Position numbers and translations under genes: made by a program. A stretch of 64,000 nucleotides of DNA from Lithospermum erythrorhizon (lineage: Eukaryota; Streptophyta; Magnoliopsida; Boraginales; Boraginaceae). Below are positions 38,501-58,105 of this stretch, one piece after another (within the stretch, counting starts at the first letter, position 1; each line of letters begins with the position of its first letter). The notes under the pieces are model-generated. The model saw nothing but the letters and a program-made list of their open reading frames with translations, had not been told where the DNA came from and ran no database searches. The stretch lies in NCBI GenBank assembly GCA_019722365.1, contig JADFUC010001889.1, positions 1,860,001-1,924,000 on the forward strand, read 5' to 3'.

Positions 38501-39373
38501 AATATCAGAACTACAGCAATTACATTCCAACACCAAACCAGCAAAAAAGATCAAATTTTGCAGACTACCCAACAAATGAATTCCATTAATAATTCCAAAA
38601 AATTAAGCCAAACCTCAATCAAGCTACAATATATATATATATAAACAAAACTAAATATCAGAACTACAAAAATTATGTTCCAACACTCAAACCAGCAAAA
38701 AAGATCAAATTTTGAAAACTACCCAACAAATGAAATCAAATAATAATTCCAAAAATAAAACTAAAATATACTTAAATCATCAAAAAAGATCAGATTTTGT
38801 AGACTACATAACAAATGAAATCAAATAATAATTCCAAAAATATACTTAAACCAGCAAAAAATATCAAATTTTGCAAACTACCCAACAAATGAATTCAATT
38901 AATAATTCCAAAAATAAACTAAAATATCAAAACTACAACAATAACATTCCAACACTCAAATCACCAATTAAGATCAAATTTTGCAAAGTACCCAACAAAT
39001 GAAATCAACAAATAATTCCAAAAAAAAATTAAAATATCAGAACTACAACAATAACATTCCAACACTCAAATCCTCAAATATATCAAATTTTGCAAACTAA
39101 CCAACAAATAAATTCAATAATTAATTCCAAAAAATTAAGTGAAACCTCAATCAAGCTACAAAAATAAATTAACAAAACCAAAATAATTAAGAGAGAAATA
39201 TACCTAGGATTATGAAAAGGTCCAACTTTGTTAGCATATAAGGGCACTGCATCACCTGACTTGTACTTTTGATCAGATCCATCGGATCTAACGTGAGTCA
39301 CAAAGCAGAGGATCAGTGTTATTGTGAAGGTGTACCATTTGAGTTGTACCGTTTGCTTCGTGGGTTGTTCCAT
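35554..39373 (-). CDS. Transmembrane 9 superfamily member (TM9SF/TMN), one frame break
   Basis: TM9SF proteins are nine-helix proteins of Golgi and endosomes. The exons are 39204-39373, 37776-37816, 37113-37698, 36890-37027, 36616-36772, 35986-36477 and 35554-35773, all GT/AG. The order is an N-terminal signal region, the conserved [14 protein letters not shown] and [12 protein letters not shown], a lumenal domain with [20 protein letters not shown] at the first helix, then [66 protein letters not shown] and [10 protein letters not shown]. The C-terminus SIKCE contains the KXE/D Golgi-retention signal of the family. The exon sum is 1804 nt, one more than a multiple of three. The excess lies at 36122-36149, where the conserved ELYYIF segment is replaced by about 28 nt of unmatched sequence that shifts the frame. 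Without about 7 nt the protein would be near 598 residues, the usual length of the short TMN type. I think the gene is functional and this patch is a sequence error, but a real lesion cannot be excluded. Confidence 0.9.
38215..39175. repeat. Minisatellite array in TM9 intron 1
   Basis: About eight diverged tandem units share 'gatcaaattttgcaaacta' followed by 'cccaacaaat'. Cores lie near 38248, 38397, 38549, 38702, 38787, 38858, 38971 and 39077. The first spacings are 149-153 bp and later units are shortened to 71-113 bp. The array fills most of the intron between exon 1 and exon 2. Confidence 0.85.
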
Positions 39374-40632
39374 TTTTCACATGAATTGGGGGTGGATCTT
39401 GATCTCGTGTGAGTGTTGGAACTTTTGGGGACTGAAATCATGATTTATCAAGGTAGTAGATGCATTATCAAGATACGTGGGTCTATTTTTTTTGTTTTTT
39501 TTTAAAGCGTGAAACTATCACACTAACTAATCCATATCTCGGTATACGCTTCGGTCTTCCGAAAGCGAATATGTATCAATTGAGATAAAGGATTACAATT
39601 TTACTTTTAACCACAAAGAATACAAACGTCAACTCCGCTTTACTGCATTTAAGAGATGAGTGAGCCTAAGCATTTCACATTAATTAATTATTTATCGGGC
39701 TAGACTATTTTTTAAAAAATGTCTCCTCCAGTGTCAATGTTTCTTGATCCTATAATCGATAAATGTGTCCTATAAATCATAAGCAACCTATGGCACTATT
39801 GATTCCACATGAATTCGAATCAATAATGTCAAATTATCTCCACCCCAATCATCTTGTCCCTTATTCCTTACCATTACCAGCTTTCTACAGACCTGTGCTC
39901 GTCTCCCTCACTACTGTGACTACGCTTCATAAAGGGCTCAACTCAAATTAGAGGTTGTGTTAGGAAGTCTCATCATACTAATTGATTCTGATCGTCTCCA
40001 CCAAATTTTATTAGTAACATATATTAAGATGAAGATTTTAATAAGCGTAATATAATAATTGAAATTAGTCCCATTGAACATTCATAATGTAGCTGGAAAT
40101 GAAACTTCGAATTCATTTTGCATTATTACATTGAGTTATGGAGTTATGTAATCTTATTTAGAAGACTTTGTTTGTCCATAATCTACTCTTTATATGCAAG
40201 ATCTAGAATCAACTGTGATCTCATTTAACATAATCTTCTCCAATGTCATTTTAACATGATCTATGTCTACGAAGGTCTAACAAATGTTCATGTGCAAGGT
40301 CTAAAATCAAATTTGCACTTTAAAATGGTCTTAATTTTTCTAACATCTATAAAAACTCCCAAGTATTTTTACTTGTGTAATTTCTCCACAAGGATCCTAA
40401 CAACAGACAAAATAAATGGACAAAGGTGATCATGAAACAACTGCAATTTAAGGGATAGTAATAAAAAACAACTGAAAGGACTCTAGAAAATGTTGGAGTT
40501 AGCTGCAATATTGACTTGTACAAATACTCCACAAAAGGACTTTGTTTTATTGATCTCTACAATAGCTCAATACAATGCACAAGATTTCATCGCTTCTGGA
40601 TTGTATCTGCCTCGTCCAGCTACTTTGCTTTT
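39374..40632. other. TM9 promoter side and UGPase 3' flank
   Basis: The left part is upstream of the TM9 start at 39373 and should hold its promoter. The right part is 3' of the UGPase stop at 40633. Open frames here (39763-39951, 40490-40684) have no recognisable product and the latter overlaps the antisense of the last UGPase exon. A small hairpin-like stretch lies near 39547-39567. Confidence 0.4.
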
Positions 40633-47255
<6,623 letters not shown>

Positions 47256-49450
47256 TTCTAGAGAGAGAAAGTATTGAAATGGAAGGTTCAAGAGACGCAG
47301 AAGAAGATGATCGAGTGTGTTGAGTTTAAGCTAAGTGATGACAGTTATGCTTGTGGAGCTGTAATAATATTACTGGGATATCAAAAGCCAAAGCCACCTG
47401 TTTCAGGATAGTCCGGATTCCTCCGACATATCAATAAAGTAATATAACACCTATATATACACCCGCTACTTTTTGAAAAATAAAACTATATTCTAATTTA
47501 AAATAAATCCAAATTAAAATAATAAAGTACGTAGCGAAATGGGATAATGTAACAAGCAATTGTCAGTAATCGCATGCGCTTCGCTGTGAGGATCATAAAT
47601 CGCTCGAATATTCTTCTTTTTTTAATCGAAATTCCCATCATGAGATAACGAAGTTAGCTCCATGATGTGTTTTGAAATTGTCAGAAATACTATTTTTTTT
47701 AAATTTTAGTATGTAGTTGTTGATTTTGAATTTTAGGTCCAAAACGACTTGTGTACCTCTTAAGCATCCCCATCCTAATTTGACAGTTTGAAAATTTTAA
47801 ACTATACAATTATTACATATATAAAAATGGATAGAGTATTACATCTCCCTCATTAAAAATGGTCAAGTTTCACCTTTTTTTCATTCTTAATAGTTTGTCT
47901 CATTTTATTCAATTTTACATGTAATTTTTTAAATAGACAAACTATAACTAGTACTACCTCCATTCAATAATATGTGATTGTGTAGCAATAAAGGTTATTT
48001 TTTCATAATAATTAATTGTTTCGAAATTTAACGTACTATTGAACTCATTTTTATCCTAATAATTTTTTATTTAGATATTGCTTTTGGGAGTATTTATTTA
48101 TATTATGTAAGGTATAACATTAATTTTCCTAATTCCTTAGTAAAGTAATTTTTTACTAAATGAATACATGATATGGAACGGTGGAAATATTAAATAAATA
48201 TTTCTTAATTTTTATTGAATGAAGAGAGTATGTTCTAATTTTTCGAAAGTTGAAGAGAATCATAATTTGTCAAGTCCGTCCTAACTGAGAGAACTTTAGA
48301 ACGTTGATAATTATTTCAGTTCATAAGCTGAGAATGTGATGCATAGAAACTACGAGAGAACTTTTTCATTCACTCATAGAAAGTGAATAAATTCGCCCAG
48401 GAATATGCATTAGAATATTACTTTGGACCATCCATTTCGTTAAAATCACCTTCTTTCTAACCAAATTTTTGGGCGAATTTGTTTTTTGTGACTAAGGCAA
48501 GTGCTAACTATCAAAGTACTACATACATTATTCCTGAAATAGTGTTTAATTTATTTTTTAAATGATCAAAATTATAAATTTTCTATATCTTAATTGATAC
48601 CTTCAATTTTAATTTGAATAAAAATATCATGTTAATAGTAAAATAGGTTAAAAGTATTTGATATATTTCTAACAACAAATTATATAATATACTTAAAAAA
48701 AAGTCATTCAAAATTAAAAAAATCTAATATATCACAATAACTTAATTATGTTTTTTGAAATGAGGATTGAGGGAGTATCGCTCAATCTTTTTAGATGGGT
48801 ATGCAGGTACTATATAGTTCGAAATTTCTCCTTGGTAACTTTTTTTTTGTTTAAATTATGTATAAAATACATTAATAGGTGCAATAATTATTTATTATCC
48901 TAATCAAAGCAAGCAAGCTTTGACATTATTGTCACGCCCAATCTGAGATTCACTATTTGAGACAATTTTTGACAATTAACCTTCTAAATAATAAATATAT
49001 GAATAAATATCTGATCAAGAAATACATGGTAGCCTGAAAGGATTAGGAATTTAGAATGATAGAATATATCTTGTGTGAGTTGTGTCATTCAATGCATTTA
49101 GCACCGGAAAGGCAGATGATTTTGCATGATGAATCCATCTAAGAATAAACTTCAACACGTTCATTATCATTGCTAAGATGTGACCAAGATCAGTTACATA
49201 TCCAAGAGACATCATAATTGCAAAAATGATCCATGTAATTTATCAAAAGCCAAAACTTAATCCCTGAAATTTAAGTTGGTGCACCACAACATCGTCCCTG
49301 GTTCGATTTTACTATGGATTTGTTATTCCATGTTCCAGCATGAACCATTTTGTGACTTGTGAGTTACATGTCCGGAATGGGATTTGTGTCATCTTGGGAT
49401 CTCGTTGAATGTATATCGAATTCGGCGATTCCTGGGAATGATATATATAT
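47256..49450. other. UGPase promoter region and intergenic DNA
   Basis: Upstream of the UGPase start at 47255 the sequence is purine-rich on the + strand and gives way to AT-rich intergenic DNA. A MITE-like element lies at 47952-48231. No coding region recognised; a (TA)n run closes the stretch at 49440-49458. Confidence 0.45.
47952..48231. mobile_element. Stowaway-like MITE
   Basis: TACTACCTCCATTCAATAA near 47952 is mirrored by TTATTGAATGAAGAGAGTA near 48212, giving imperfect terminal inverted repeats around about 240 bp of AT-rich DNA. The 'ctcc(c)tcc.tt' type end is common in plant Stowaway elements. No coding capacity. Confidence 0.5.
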
Positions 49451-49454
49451 ATAT

Positions 49455-50102
49455 ATATGAAAAAATATTTGTAGTAAAATATAAAATCAATTTAAAACAT
49501 ATAAAATATTTCAAGCCAAGGTCTCGACACTTTCCTTAAAAGCTAGCCTCCTTACTCCCTTTCTCGTGTTTAGGATCACGAAGGTGTTTGCCTTCCCAAG
49601 ATAAATGGGTCCAAAAGAAGGCCTGAAGACTATCACCATTAAATAAAAGCATTCAAAAATACTCACAAAATAAAAACTAAAACTCTTATGTTTTTTTTTT
49701 TTCCATTTTTTTTTTCAAAGTTGGAGGAAATATTCAAATTATATAAAATCATGGGGAAATCAAGAGTTTGTAAATCTCCCAATGCCATTATAGTATTGAA
49801 ACCCACTAACTTGCTATGAATGTCTTTAATGATCATTAACTCACATGTCACGGGATGTTACAACCAATTGAATGTTATTATTATTTTAAACTTTAGTACA
49901 CAAATAATTCCAACTAATTCAAAATAATGTGTGTGAATCGGCCCTATTATCACAATCGATATCTTCAGATAATTGGGTCATACATTCACCACATTCGATC
50001 TTAGAATTCTGGAATTAATTTGTACTCTCTTACGTGTATACATACACCGATAAATAAGACAATCACTCAGGATGCCAATTTTGCATTCAAATATTAAATC
50101 AT
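49455..50102. repeat. LTR-like direct repeat, left copy
   Basis: About 650 bp alignable with 54580-55265. Shared blocks include ATCAATTTAAAACATATAAAA, 'atcaagagtttgtaa', 'gggatgttaca', 'aatgttattattattttaaac', 'cacaaataattccaacta', 'cgtgtatacata' and 'ttttgcattcaaatattaaa'. The copies are clearly diverged, so the event is old. It ends abruptly near 50102, after which the two regions differ. Confidence 0.7.
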
Positions 50103-53100
50103 ATACCAATAATTTTCCAGCATCCCCCACATGAATAAAAAATTTGCATTCAATATACAACATCCCCTATATGAATAAAATTTTGTAAAAAGGTTTGACT
50201 GGACAAAGGTGATAGCACAACGATCACTTCCTCGTTGGAACATTACCAACAAATATAGTAGACGCGATGTCTTGGAACTAATCTGTTTTTGGTAGCAGAT
50301 GATGACATACTTCACACAGGTCATGATCAACTCATCGGTTGTTCTCACTATCGTGTCCGGTTAGGCCATGGACACCGGCTTGTCTCTGCGGAGCTCTCCG
50401 AAAAGAAATGTGCCTCTTTGAACATTTCTCTTTGAAATGCCCTTACTTCAACTCACATAGAATTCTTATTATTTACGCTTACTCAGCCTTTTGATCTTCC
50501 AACGCTTTCCCGAGAGTCATTAAAATCATAACGCTTAACCTTAACCTACGAGTATCACTGTTTCAATTTGAGGAATGGGTAGGGGTTGATCCTCATACAA
50601 TGATTCACTAAGTCGATACGGGTTCGTTGTCCCTTGGAACCTAGATCTTGGGATCTCCAGTCAACTAGGTAGGGTTCCCCACGTATAACTTTTTACTTCA
50701 AAAGTTTTTGACCTCATTCCTCCAACTCACTCTTGGTCACAATTTCCTCTTTTGTGGATCCACATGTTATCAATTTTGACTGCATCAAAATTCGATTACT
50801 ACACCAAAGTAGTTGCATCATGGTATTTTGTGTTTTGTAGGCTACATTTCTAATAAAACAGCCCGCCGTGCTGTTGTAGAACAAAGAAAATTTAGGGCAA
50901 TGGTCATGGGCCACAACACTTTACTCTAACACTCCAATTTCTTTTGGTTATTACTGTCTAAATAATATACCATGATTCATCTCAATTTGTAAATGTCCAT
51001 CTCAACTGAATCTTACAAAGATAATATCATATATGACACCAACATGTCATTATTTTGTAGAGTCAAATCTGACCATCATGAGCATAATCTCATTTCGGTG
51101 ACACCACCATCTCATTTCTCAAGACAAGATTATTTCAATCACAAGAATACTCTCATGTTTAAAAATTTAACATCCAACTATCGCATATGCATCTACTTAT
51201 ACTTTGGATACAAATTTCAAGTAGACACGAATGAATATTAAGCTTCCTAGTAATACCTCTACTTCTCTTTGCCTTTAAGATTATCTCAATATTCAAGATA
51301 GTCTACTACACAATTGTTCCATCCAATCAGGCACGCGCTCACCATTACATAATCGACACAATATTTTTTTATATTATTTTAAAACGTCACCCAACTAAAG
51401 TTTACACTTTTACTGGTGACCCTGAACTTTTTTCTATTTTTTTAAAAACAAAATGAGGGTTAAAACATCCAATATCATTGATTGCGTCTCTTATAATTGG
51501 CATCTAAATATGAACTCCAACATATTTGTTTTTCTCAATTACTACTCACTTCCCTCATGTGTACCCTTCCGATACTATTTTAGTTCCACATTCGAGAACT
51601 ACAACATTTCAAATGTAGGTTTTATACCCCTACATTCGAGTTATACCCAAATATATAAGACTTAAGGCTTTCAAAATTTCCAATTCAATTCTTCATATAT
51701 TTGATTTAGTTGACTATTAAATTATTTTTATCAACAGATTTCAAATCATTTGACTAAAATTACCACATATTTTTTTTTACATATACATAAACACACAAGT
51801 GTATACCCCTTTGGTCTCTCATGAAATTTGATTTCCATAATTCTACCAAAGTGATCAAGTTTTAACTTCATAGAACTTATCGTTGTTCCAGACATCTTGT
51901 CCTATGAACCAAAATTTATTTCCATAATTTTGGTCATGTTCACACACCTCGCTTTTTATCAATGTAAAGAATTTCATTTGTTCTCAAATTCATTTGTACA
52001 CACTAAAAAGCTTATAAGACTTCATAGAAATGAATCTCCTATTATCAAAATCAATATTCATGTTTCTCAACATGAACTCCGTCATATTATCACAATGATA
52101 ATTTTCTCTTGATTTTGGTATTAGAATGTCTCAACCTCTCTAAAGGTTGTTCTTTCAAACCAACCTTTATCATTCTCATTTAAATGAGACTCTTTGACAA
52201 AATTACCTTGTCAAATCCACATACTCTTAACACCATCTTAGTTTGTGTTTGTTTGTCCACCAAACTTCCAATCATTGTACACAATTATTTGACTACAAAA
52301 GACCGAATTTCCATGGTCAAGTGATTAATTTCACAAAATCAATCTTGATGTCCAACGACATTTACTTGATTAATTCCAAACATAATTAATCAAATTCATG
52401 ACAATTGTGTGTTCCTCTTTACTTGGAGTTCCAAAAATTATGTGAATAATATTCTCACGTAATCTTTAATGAAAATTATATTTTTTAATTTATGACCCTT
52501 CAATGTCATTTGAAGTCACATATACCCCACATTTTAACACAACAATGCATTAAACTTTTTATTGTCCTCTATGACTTGTGAACTCATTTAAAAAAATAAA
52601 ATAAAAATGAAACAGCTTCACCAAAATACTTCATGAAATCCTAGTCTCTTTACCTGTGATGTCAACCCCACATATCGAGATTATCTAAATTCGAGGACAT
52701 AAAACACTATCCATCTCAACTTCAAAGTTACTTGAATAAAATATGCATTCATCCCTTGATATAGGATTTATCAAAAAAATTATTACATACTTAACTCCAA
52801 AACATGTGATTTGTCAAATTTGACATGGCAAAATAATTATCCGAGAGCCTAGCTTGAAATAGCAAAAAATCAGAATATTCCCATTTCATTCCACAAGCAA
52901 TAATCTCTTCCATGTATGAAAGTCTTTCAATAATTCAATCAAATATGCAAATGAACTACACGTTCTAAGCTGCACACTTCAAGAGTTTCTATTTTTCCAA
53001 TATGAATACAATCACTCTTAGTACCATACTGATTCAAGAAGTTCATAGTAATTTCCCATATAATCAAAAGCCAACATACTTATAAACTCAAATACTACTG

Positions 53101-54579
53101 TCTTGGGATCTTTCCAAAATAACATGTAGTCAACCTCTTGGAGTAATAACATGTGATAAAATAAATTGATATGATCATAAAGGTTCATCTACATAGATTA
53201 TACATGACAACGTCAATTATATATATGATCAAGCAACGATGAATTAACAGTGCATAAATATTGCATTCATTAAGAGACACGCTTGATCATCCACCAGTTA
53301 TTCCCAATCATGATCATAACACCAAAATAAATCATTAAAATAATAATACCAATACTTTCCAAAGTATAACCATCTAACCAACTCGTTAAAAAACGAACGC
53401 ACCACTAACACCCTGTTAATGATGAGACTTGGATCAAAAGATCCGAGGAATCTTTTATAGTTTATACCTTCACACACAACAAATATGCCAACAAGGTGGA
53501 TCCAAGTCTCATGTAATGATCATGCAAAAAGTTATGTAAAGATCATGCAATATTCATATCAAAAGATACTTTAATATACTCCAAGTGTCTTAAGACCTTA
53601 ATTCTTGAGAGTGATTATAAACAAAAACAAAAAGCAAAAACAAAAAGCATGTTTGTAACTTCGTACTTTCGTAGTATAAATGAACCATTGAACATATGGT
53701 GGGCATCATCGCGAGGCAATTAGTCACAACCTGGATGATATCATCTCAGATACTCATCCCCAATATAATAGTGTTATATGTAAACAAAGCACCATTGGAT
53801 CCATAAATTAAACTCATTTTTCAGAAATTTACATGATCAAATCGCACTTGAATAAACACCCAATAAAATTTGAGGCAAAATCCTTAGTAAAATCTACATA
53901 AATTTCAGTTAGCCACTTTGCCTCCAACACCGGACAACCAAAACCAATGAATAAAAATACCAACTAAACCAAACTAGTCAACAATAAGGAGATTCGCTTT
54001 CATATCTCCCCAGCTGACCATCCATATTCCACAAAACATAACCACTATGCAATATTATTTTCCCTTTTAGTTGGAAGCCGGTCAGTATACGAAAGAAACC
54101 CAAAACCACCCTATGTATAATAGCCAGATGAATCTACTCCTGTGTAAATAAGTTCAAGACATCAAATTCCTTATTTTTGTGTGAAATACCAACAATACCA
54201 ATCAACCGCTCCGGCAACTCCTCCGTTTATTTATTTATTTATGTATTTGGTCTCTACTGTAAATTGTTTTGAAGGATTAGACTTTTATATGTGTTTCACA
54301 ATAGCCCACTTAAGCGGTAATTGAACTTATATGCATAATGCAACAAAAAATATGTGCACTGTACACTTAAAAGACAACAACAAGCTAATCCCATATTTAT
54401 TCAACACAAAGTGATCTTGCACAAGCATCTTCAATTACTTTTACTAATTACATCTACTACTCCATTGATAATCAAATAACACAATAGGCGAACACATCAG
54501 ATATATGCCAATAATCGAAAGTCACCAAAAAAAAGCCAAACTCATGTTTTACTACTAAAAATAAATTTTGCTTTAAAAC
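50103..54579. other. Non-coding DNA between the LTR-like repeats
   Basis: No reverse transcriptase, integrase, protease or gag motif was recognised in any frame; the open frames here are short. The part 50190-50960 has more complex, less AT-rich sequence, for example 'gacaccggcttgtctctgcgg' near 50370. The part 53380-53560 contains TGAGACTTGGATC and its inverse GATCCAAGTCTCAT about 70 bp apart. It may be the decayed interior of a non-autonomous LTR element or nested repeats. Confidence 0.4.
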
Positions 54580-55265
54580 AGTGAAATATTTTGTAAGAAA
54601 CATAAATCAATTTAAAACATATAAAAATACTGTAATTCAAGTCATGTCCCACACTTTCCTCTTAAAAGCACCCGGCCTCTTACTCCCTTCTAAGCAGGAT
54701 CACATGCTGCTTGCCTCCCAAGAAATGGTCTAAGTGTGACTTTAGAAGCACTCTAAGCCTCACTTTGAGCAACTCCAGAGCTTGTACTATCACCATAAAA
54801 TAAGTACCAAAATAGTCACAAAATAAAACTAAAAAACTCTTATGATTTTTTCTTTCCATCTTTTTTTTTTCAAAGGAGGTGCATTCATTATGGCAAAACT
54901 CATGTGAAATCAAGAGTTTGTAACTCCCAAATGCCATTAGTAGTATTGAAACCAACTAACTAGCCATGAATGCTCCTAATGATCACAATCCTCACATGAT
55001 GATGGGATGTTACAATCCACCCTCGGAATGTTATTATTATTTTAAACTTCGAGTACACAAATAATTCCAACTAATTAAAAATAATGTGTGACTCTCGGCT
55101 CATATCACAATCGACATTCTCCGTATAATCGGGTCGCATATTCACCATATTCGATCTTGGAAATTTCGGGAAATTAATTTGTACTCTTTACGTGTATACA
55201 TACATCAAGTAAATAAACAATCCTCGATTAATTTTGCATTCAAATATTAAATCATATACTAACGA
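54580..55265. repeat. LTR-like direct repeat, right copy
   Basis: Partner of 49455-50102 in the same orientation, offset about 5.1 kb. Unlike the left copy it continues to the right into 55600-57080, which suggests that the left copy is truncated. Confidence 0.7.
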
Positions 55266-55599
55266 TGCCAACATATAAGTATAATATAGAAATAACTCAT
55301 CTCTAAGCGAGTAAATTATATTATATATACTGCTTATGGTGGGACCCAAGATAGTATAAATACTTTCGAATAAAAAATCGATATAAATCTGAGACTAATA
55401 TTAAATGAGTAGTAGTTTACGCTACCTGATAATAACACATTTCTCCAAATCGCTTTCATAAAAAATTTAAGTATGAAAAGTTATAACAAGACCGCACCAA
55501 ACTTAACTTAACTTTCCTCTTCTAAATATCTCACTCAACCTAATCATATTTATTATATTCTTCATCCACAAAACCCACCAATCCCCCCTTTCTTCCCCT

Positions 55600-57080
55600 T
55601 GGCCGAAGCCCCAAAGAAGAAAAAGAGAAAAATTTCTTCCTCCATTTTCTTTCTTTCCTTTGGTTGCCATGCTCAAAGTCGGCCGATTATCTTCCCCTCA
55701 TCATTCTCTACTCTTTAAGGTAAGAAAGCTTGAAACTTTTGTTATATTTCCAAAGTTATGAGAGTTGACTTTTGTTGACTTTTTTCAAATTTCCTTTAGA
55801 TTGTAATATGATGTTATTGGACTTTAACATAGTTGTTTTGGGAGTAGAAGTGTTGATTTTTATGTTGATTGGAAGAGAATAGGTTGAAGTAGGTTTGTGT
55901 AAGTTGAGTAGTATTTGACTTTTGGTATTAAGATTGTTATAAACGAGAAATTAATCGAAGACATTTATTGTAATTCTTGTTTAAAAGTGTTAAGGTCAAT
56001 TTGTGTGGTAGGCCGATTATACTTTAGTAGGTCGGGACGGTTGAAATTTCGTTGTTTTATTAGCCGCTAAACGCACGTAGTAATCTTTTTCCACTCCAGA
56101 GTTGCTAAGTTGATAACTAAAACAAGTTGAAAGCTGAATAGTTAAAACTAAAATGTGTTAAGGGTTAAGAAACTTTAAGTCGAAAGTAGTTGTTAACCTA
56201 AACCTCTAAAATGGAATTGTTCAAGTGAACACTAATGGGTTACTTTATCAGTAAAAAGAGTACTTGTATTTTTTGCGGACGCTTATGATTAGGGCGTGGA
56301 GTGGGAAACGACACTTTGATTAGCTAGACGAGGCGTTTATTATTGCTAGTCGAGGTGAGTATTTATCTCACGGGTGTAAATTAATGTACTTCTTTGTGCA
56401 TGTGTTGAAATTATGTTAGTTGCGAGCATGTTTATCTATCTATATTTTTTGTGTTGATTGTTTTGTATGATTAGTTGGTTTAATAGTTGGGTTGTGCGTG
56501 GTGTTTTTGTGGGATTTATAGGCGCTTTTCGAGGTTAGATCGAGTCGAAGTTAAGACGAGTTGATTTTCGAGGTCGCTTTTGATCATTTTAAAGTTAGTA
56601 TGTTTTGTTAGCTAGATTGATATCGATGAGTTGTGGGTTGTATCGATTTACGCTGAAATAGACATCCTGGGCAGAATGCTCCCTATAATCTCGGTACGAG
56701 CGTGATGTCGCTGCCCCTCGCACTGCTACGAGCGCAGCTGTTTATGAGTTGTTTAGCGGTTGTCACGTATGTCGAGTTGTATTATCCGGTATTTTTCTTG
56801 TACTCGCATGAGCTGAGGTATTTGTCTCTGCACTCAGCATGCAGCCTCGATGCTTAGCTTATGCCCATGCATAAGTTTCTCCCCTCGCAGTCGAGGCTGA
56901 TTACGCGCCTTTAGTTGTAGAAATCCGGTTTATACTGAAGCCGAGTTGAGTCGGGAAGCTGAGTTGAATCAGTCGGGTCATACATTGATTGAAGCTGAGT
57001 TGAATCTTCAGCTTGAGTCAAGCGGATTGAGTCAGTTGAGTTAGAGTTGAGTTGAATTATGTTGAGTCGTTTGAGTTGTT
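55600..57080 (+). repeat. Possible 3' part of a long Gypsy-type LTR
   Basis: The stretch has features I associate with long plant Ty3/Gypsy LTRs in + orientation: a pyrimidine-rich leader ending 'tttaaggtaagaaagctt', 'gtcgaggtgagtatttatctc', 'gggcagaatgctccc' and GC-richer text to about 56930, then a GAGTT-rich simple repeat (56940-57080). No coding frame. The assignment rests on resemblance only. Confidence 0.35.
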
Positions 57081-57866
57081 TAGTTAAATGACAAAAATTG
57101 ATACTTTTTACCGAAATAAATGTATTCCCTATAAAATTATTCACCCCTTAAATTTATGCGCTCATTTCTATTATATTTTTAATAGTGAAGTGAATAATAT
57201 AGGTTATAAAAAACATATAGCATGAAGTATCAAAAATAAAAATGATGCTTGAGAATATATTTTAGAGAAATTTTTAGGAGAGCTTATGTACATGAATGTA
57301 CATCATCTTCACTAAAATTTTCCTAAAATACATTCTAAATCACTTTTTTTTATTTTTAGAGATTTTTTTATATATGGTTTTTTAGCAGTATTTCTCTTAT
57401 CGCTAATTTAATTTATACAAAATTTTCGGACTGAAATAAATCCCATTGATTTTCGTATGAATACTGGGATCAAATTCTTTTTCGTACCGAATTTTTTCGG
57501 GCAAGATCTTGAGTTTATCTAAATTCTCTCCTTTATAATAACCTCCCTTCACTCTCTTCATCTTCATCTTAATTCTTATGTAAATCCCAAATCCAGTTTC
57601 AATAAATATTTATGTTAATTTAATTTATATAAATTATTTTTCTAATTTAATTTAATGCGTCGAAATACCGACACAAATTGTGATAATAAATCAACAGTTG
57701 GTAGACAGCCGATTTAATAATTGTATTAACCGATTCTGTTTCATTTATAATTATCTCATATATGAGCTAATTTTAATCAGATTCTGTTAAATTATTTCAA
57801 TTTTTATAATATTTTTTTTTGATTTTTTTCAAATAAATTTATTTTTGATTTATAAATAATATTTGA
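57081..57866. other. AT-rich region upstream of the snoRNA candidates
   Basis: No gene seen. A TATA-like CTTTATAATAACC lies near 57531, within a pyrimidine-rich stretch (57520-57590) that could be the promoter of a short RNA gene cluster. I found no clear telo-box or site II motif there. Confidence 0.35.
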
Positions 57867-57984
57867 AAGAGTCAGAGTGATGACTATTTCCCTGCATTTA
57901 TCGAAGGTTTAAAATCGGCTGAAGGCCATTCTTAATTTCCTCCTTTGTGAGGAAAATCAAGCCAATTATTCTGATTCATCTCTT
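57867..57984 (+). ncRNA. Candidate box C/D snoRNA 1
   Basis: C box GTGATGA at 57877-57883, D' CTGA at 57919-57922 and D box CTGA at 57971-57974. A short flanking stem pairs AAGAG (57867-57871) with CTCTT (57980-57984). Its size, near 115 nt, suits a plant C/D snoRNA. It resembles the second candidate 230 bp downstream (GTGATGA, pyrimidine run, ATCGAAG, CTGA). Targets were not established; the guides would be the bases just upstream of 57919 and 57971. Confidence 0.45.
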
Positions 57985-58105
57985 AAATCAACAATCTGCT
58001 TTTATTTTATGTTTGGTTTTATTTTGATTTTTTTTAGAATTAAATTTGTGTTTTTTGTGTATTTTGATTACATGTTTGGTTTTATTTATTTACTTTAGAA
58101 TTAAA

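Noticed and set aside
38215..39175. CRISPR-like regularly spaced repeats
   Set aside because: Units are diverged, long and variable in spacing, and sit in a plant intron. This is a minisatellite.
50993..52112. Three + strand frames of 70-82 codons (50993-51241, 51453-51665, 51897-52112)
   Set aside because: No similarity to retrotransposon proteins or other families. Low-complexity AT-rich codons and no context.
56911..57144. Minus-strand frame rich in Ser, Thr, Gln and Asp
   Set aside because: It is translation of a GAGTT-type simple repeat, not a gene.
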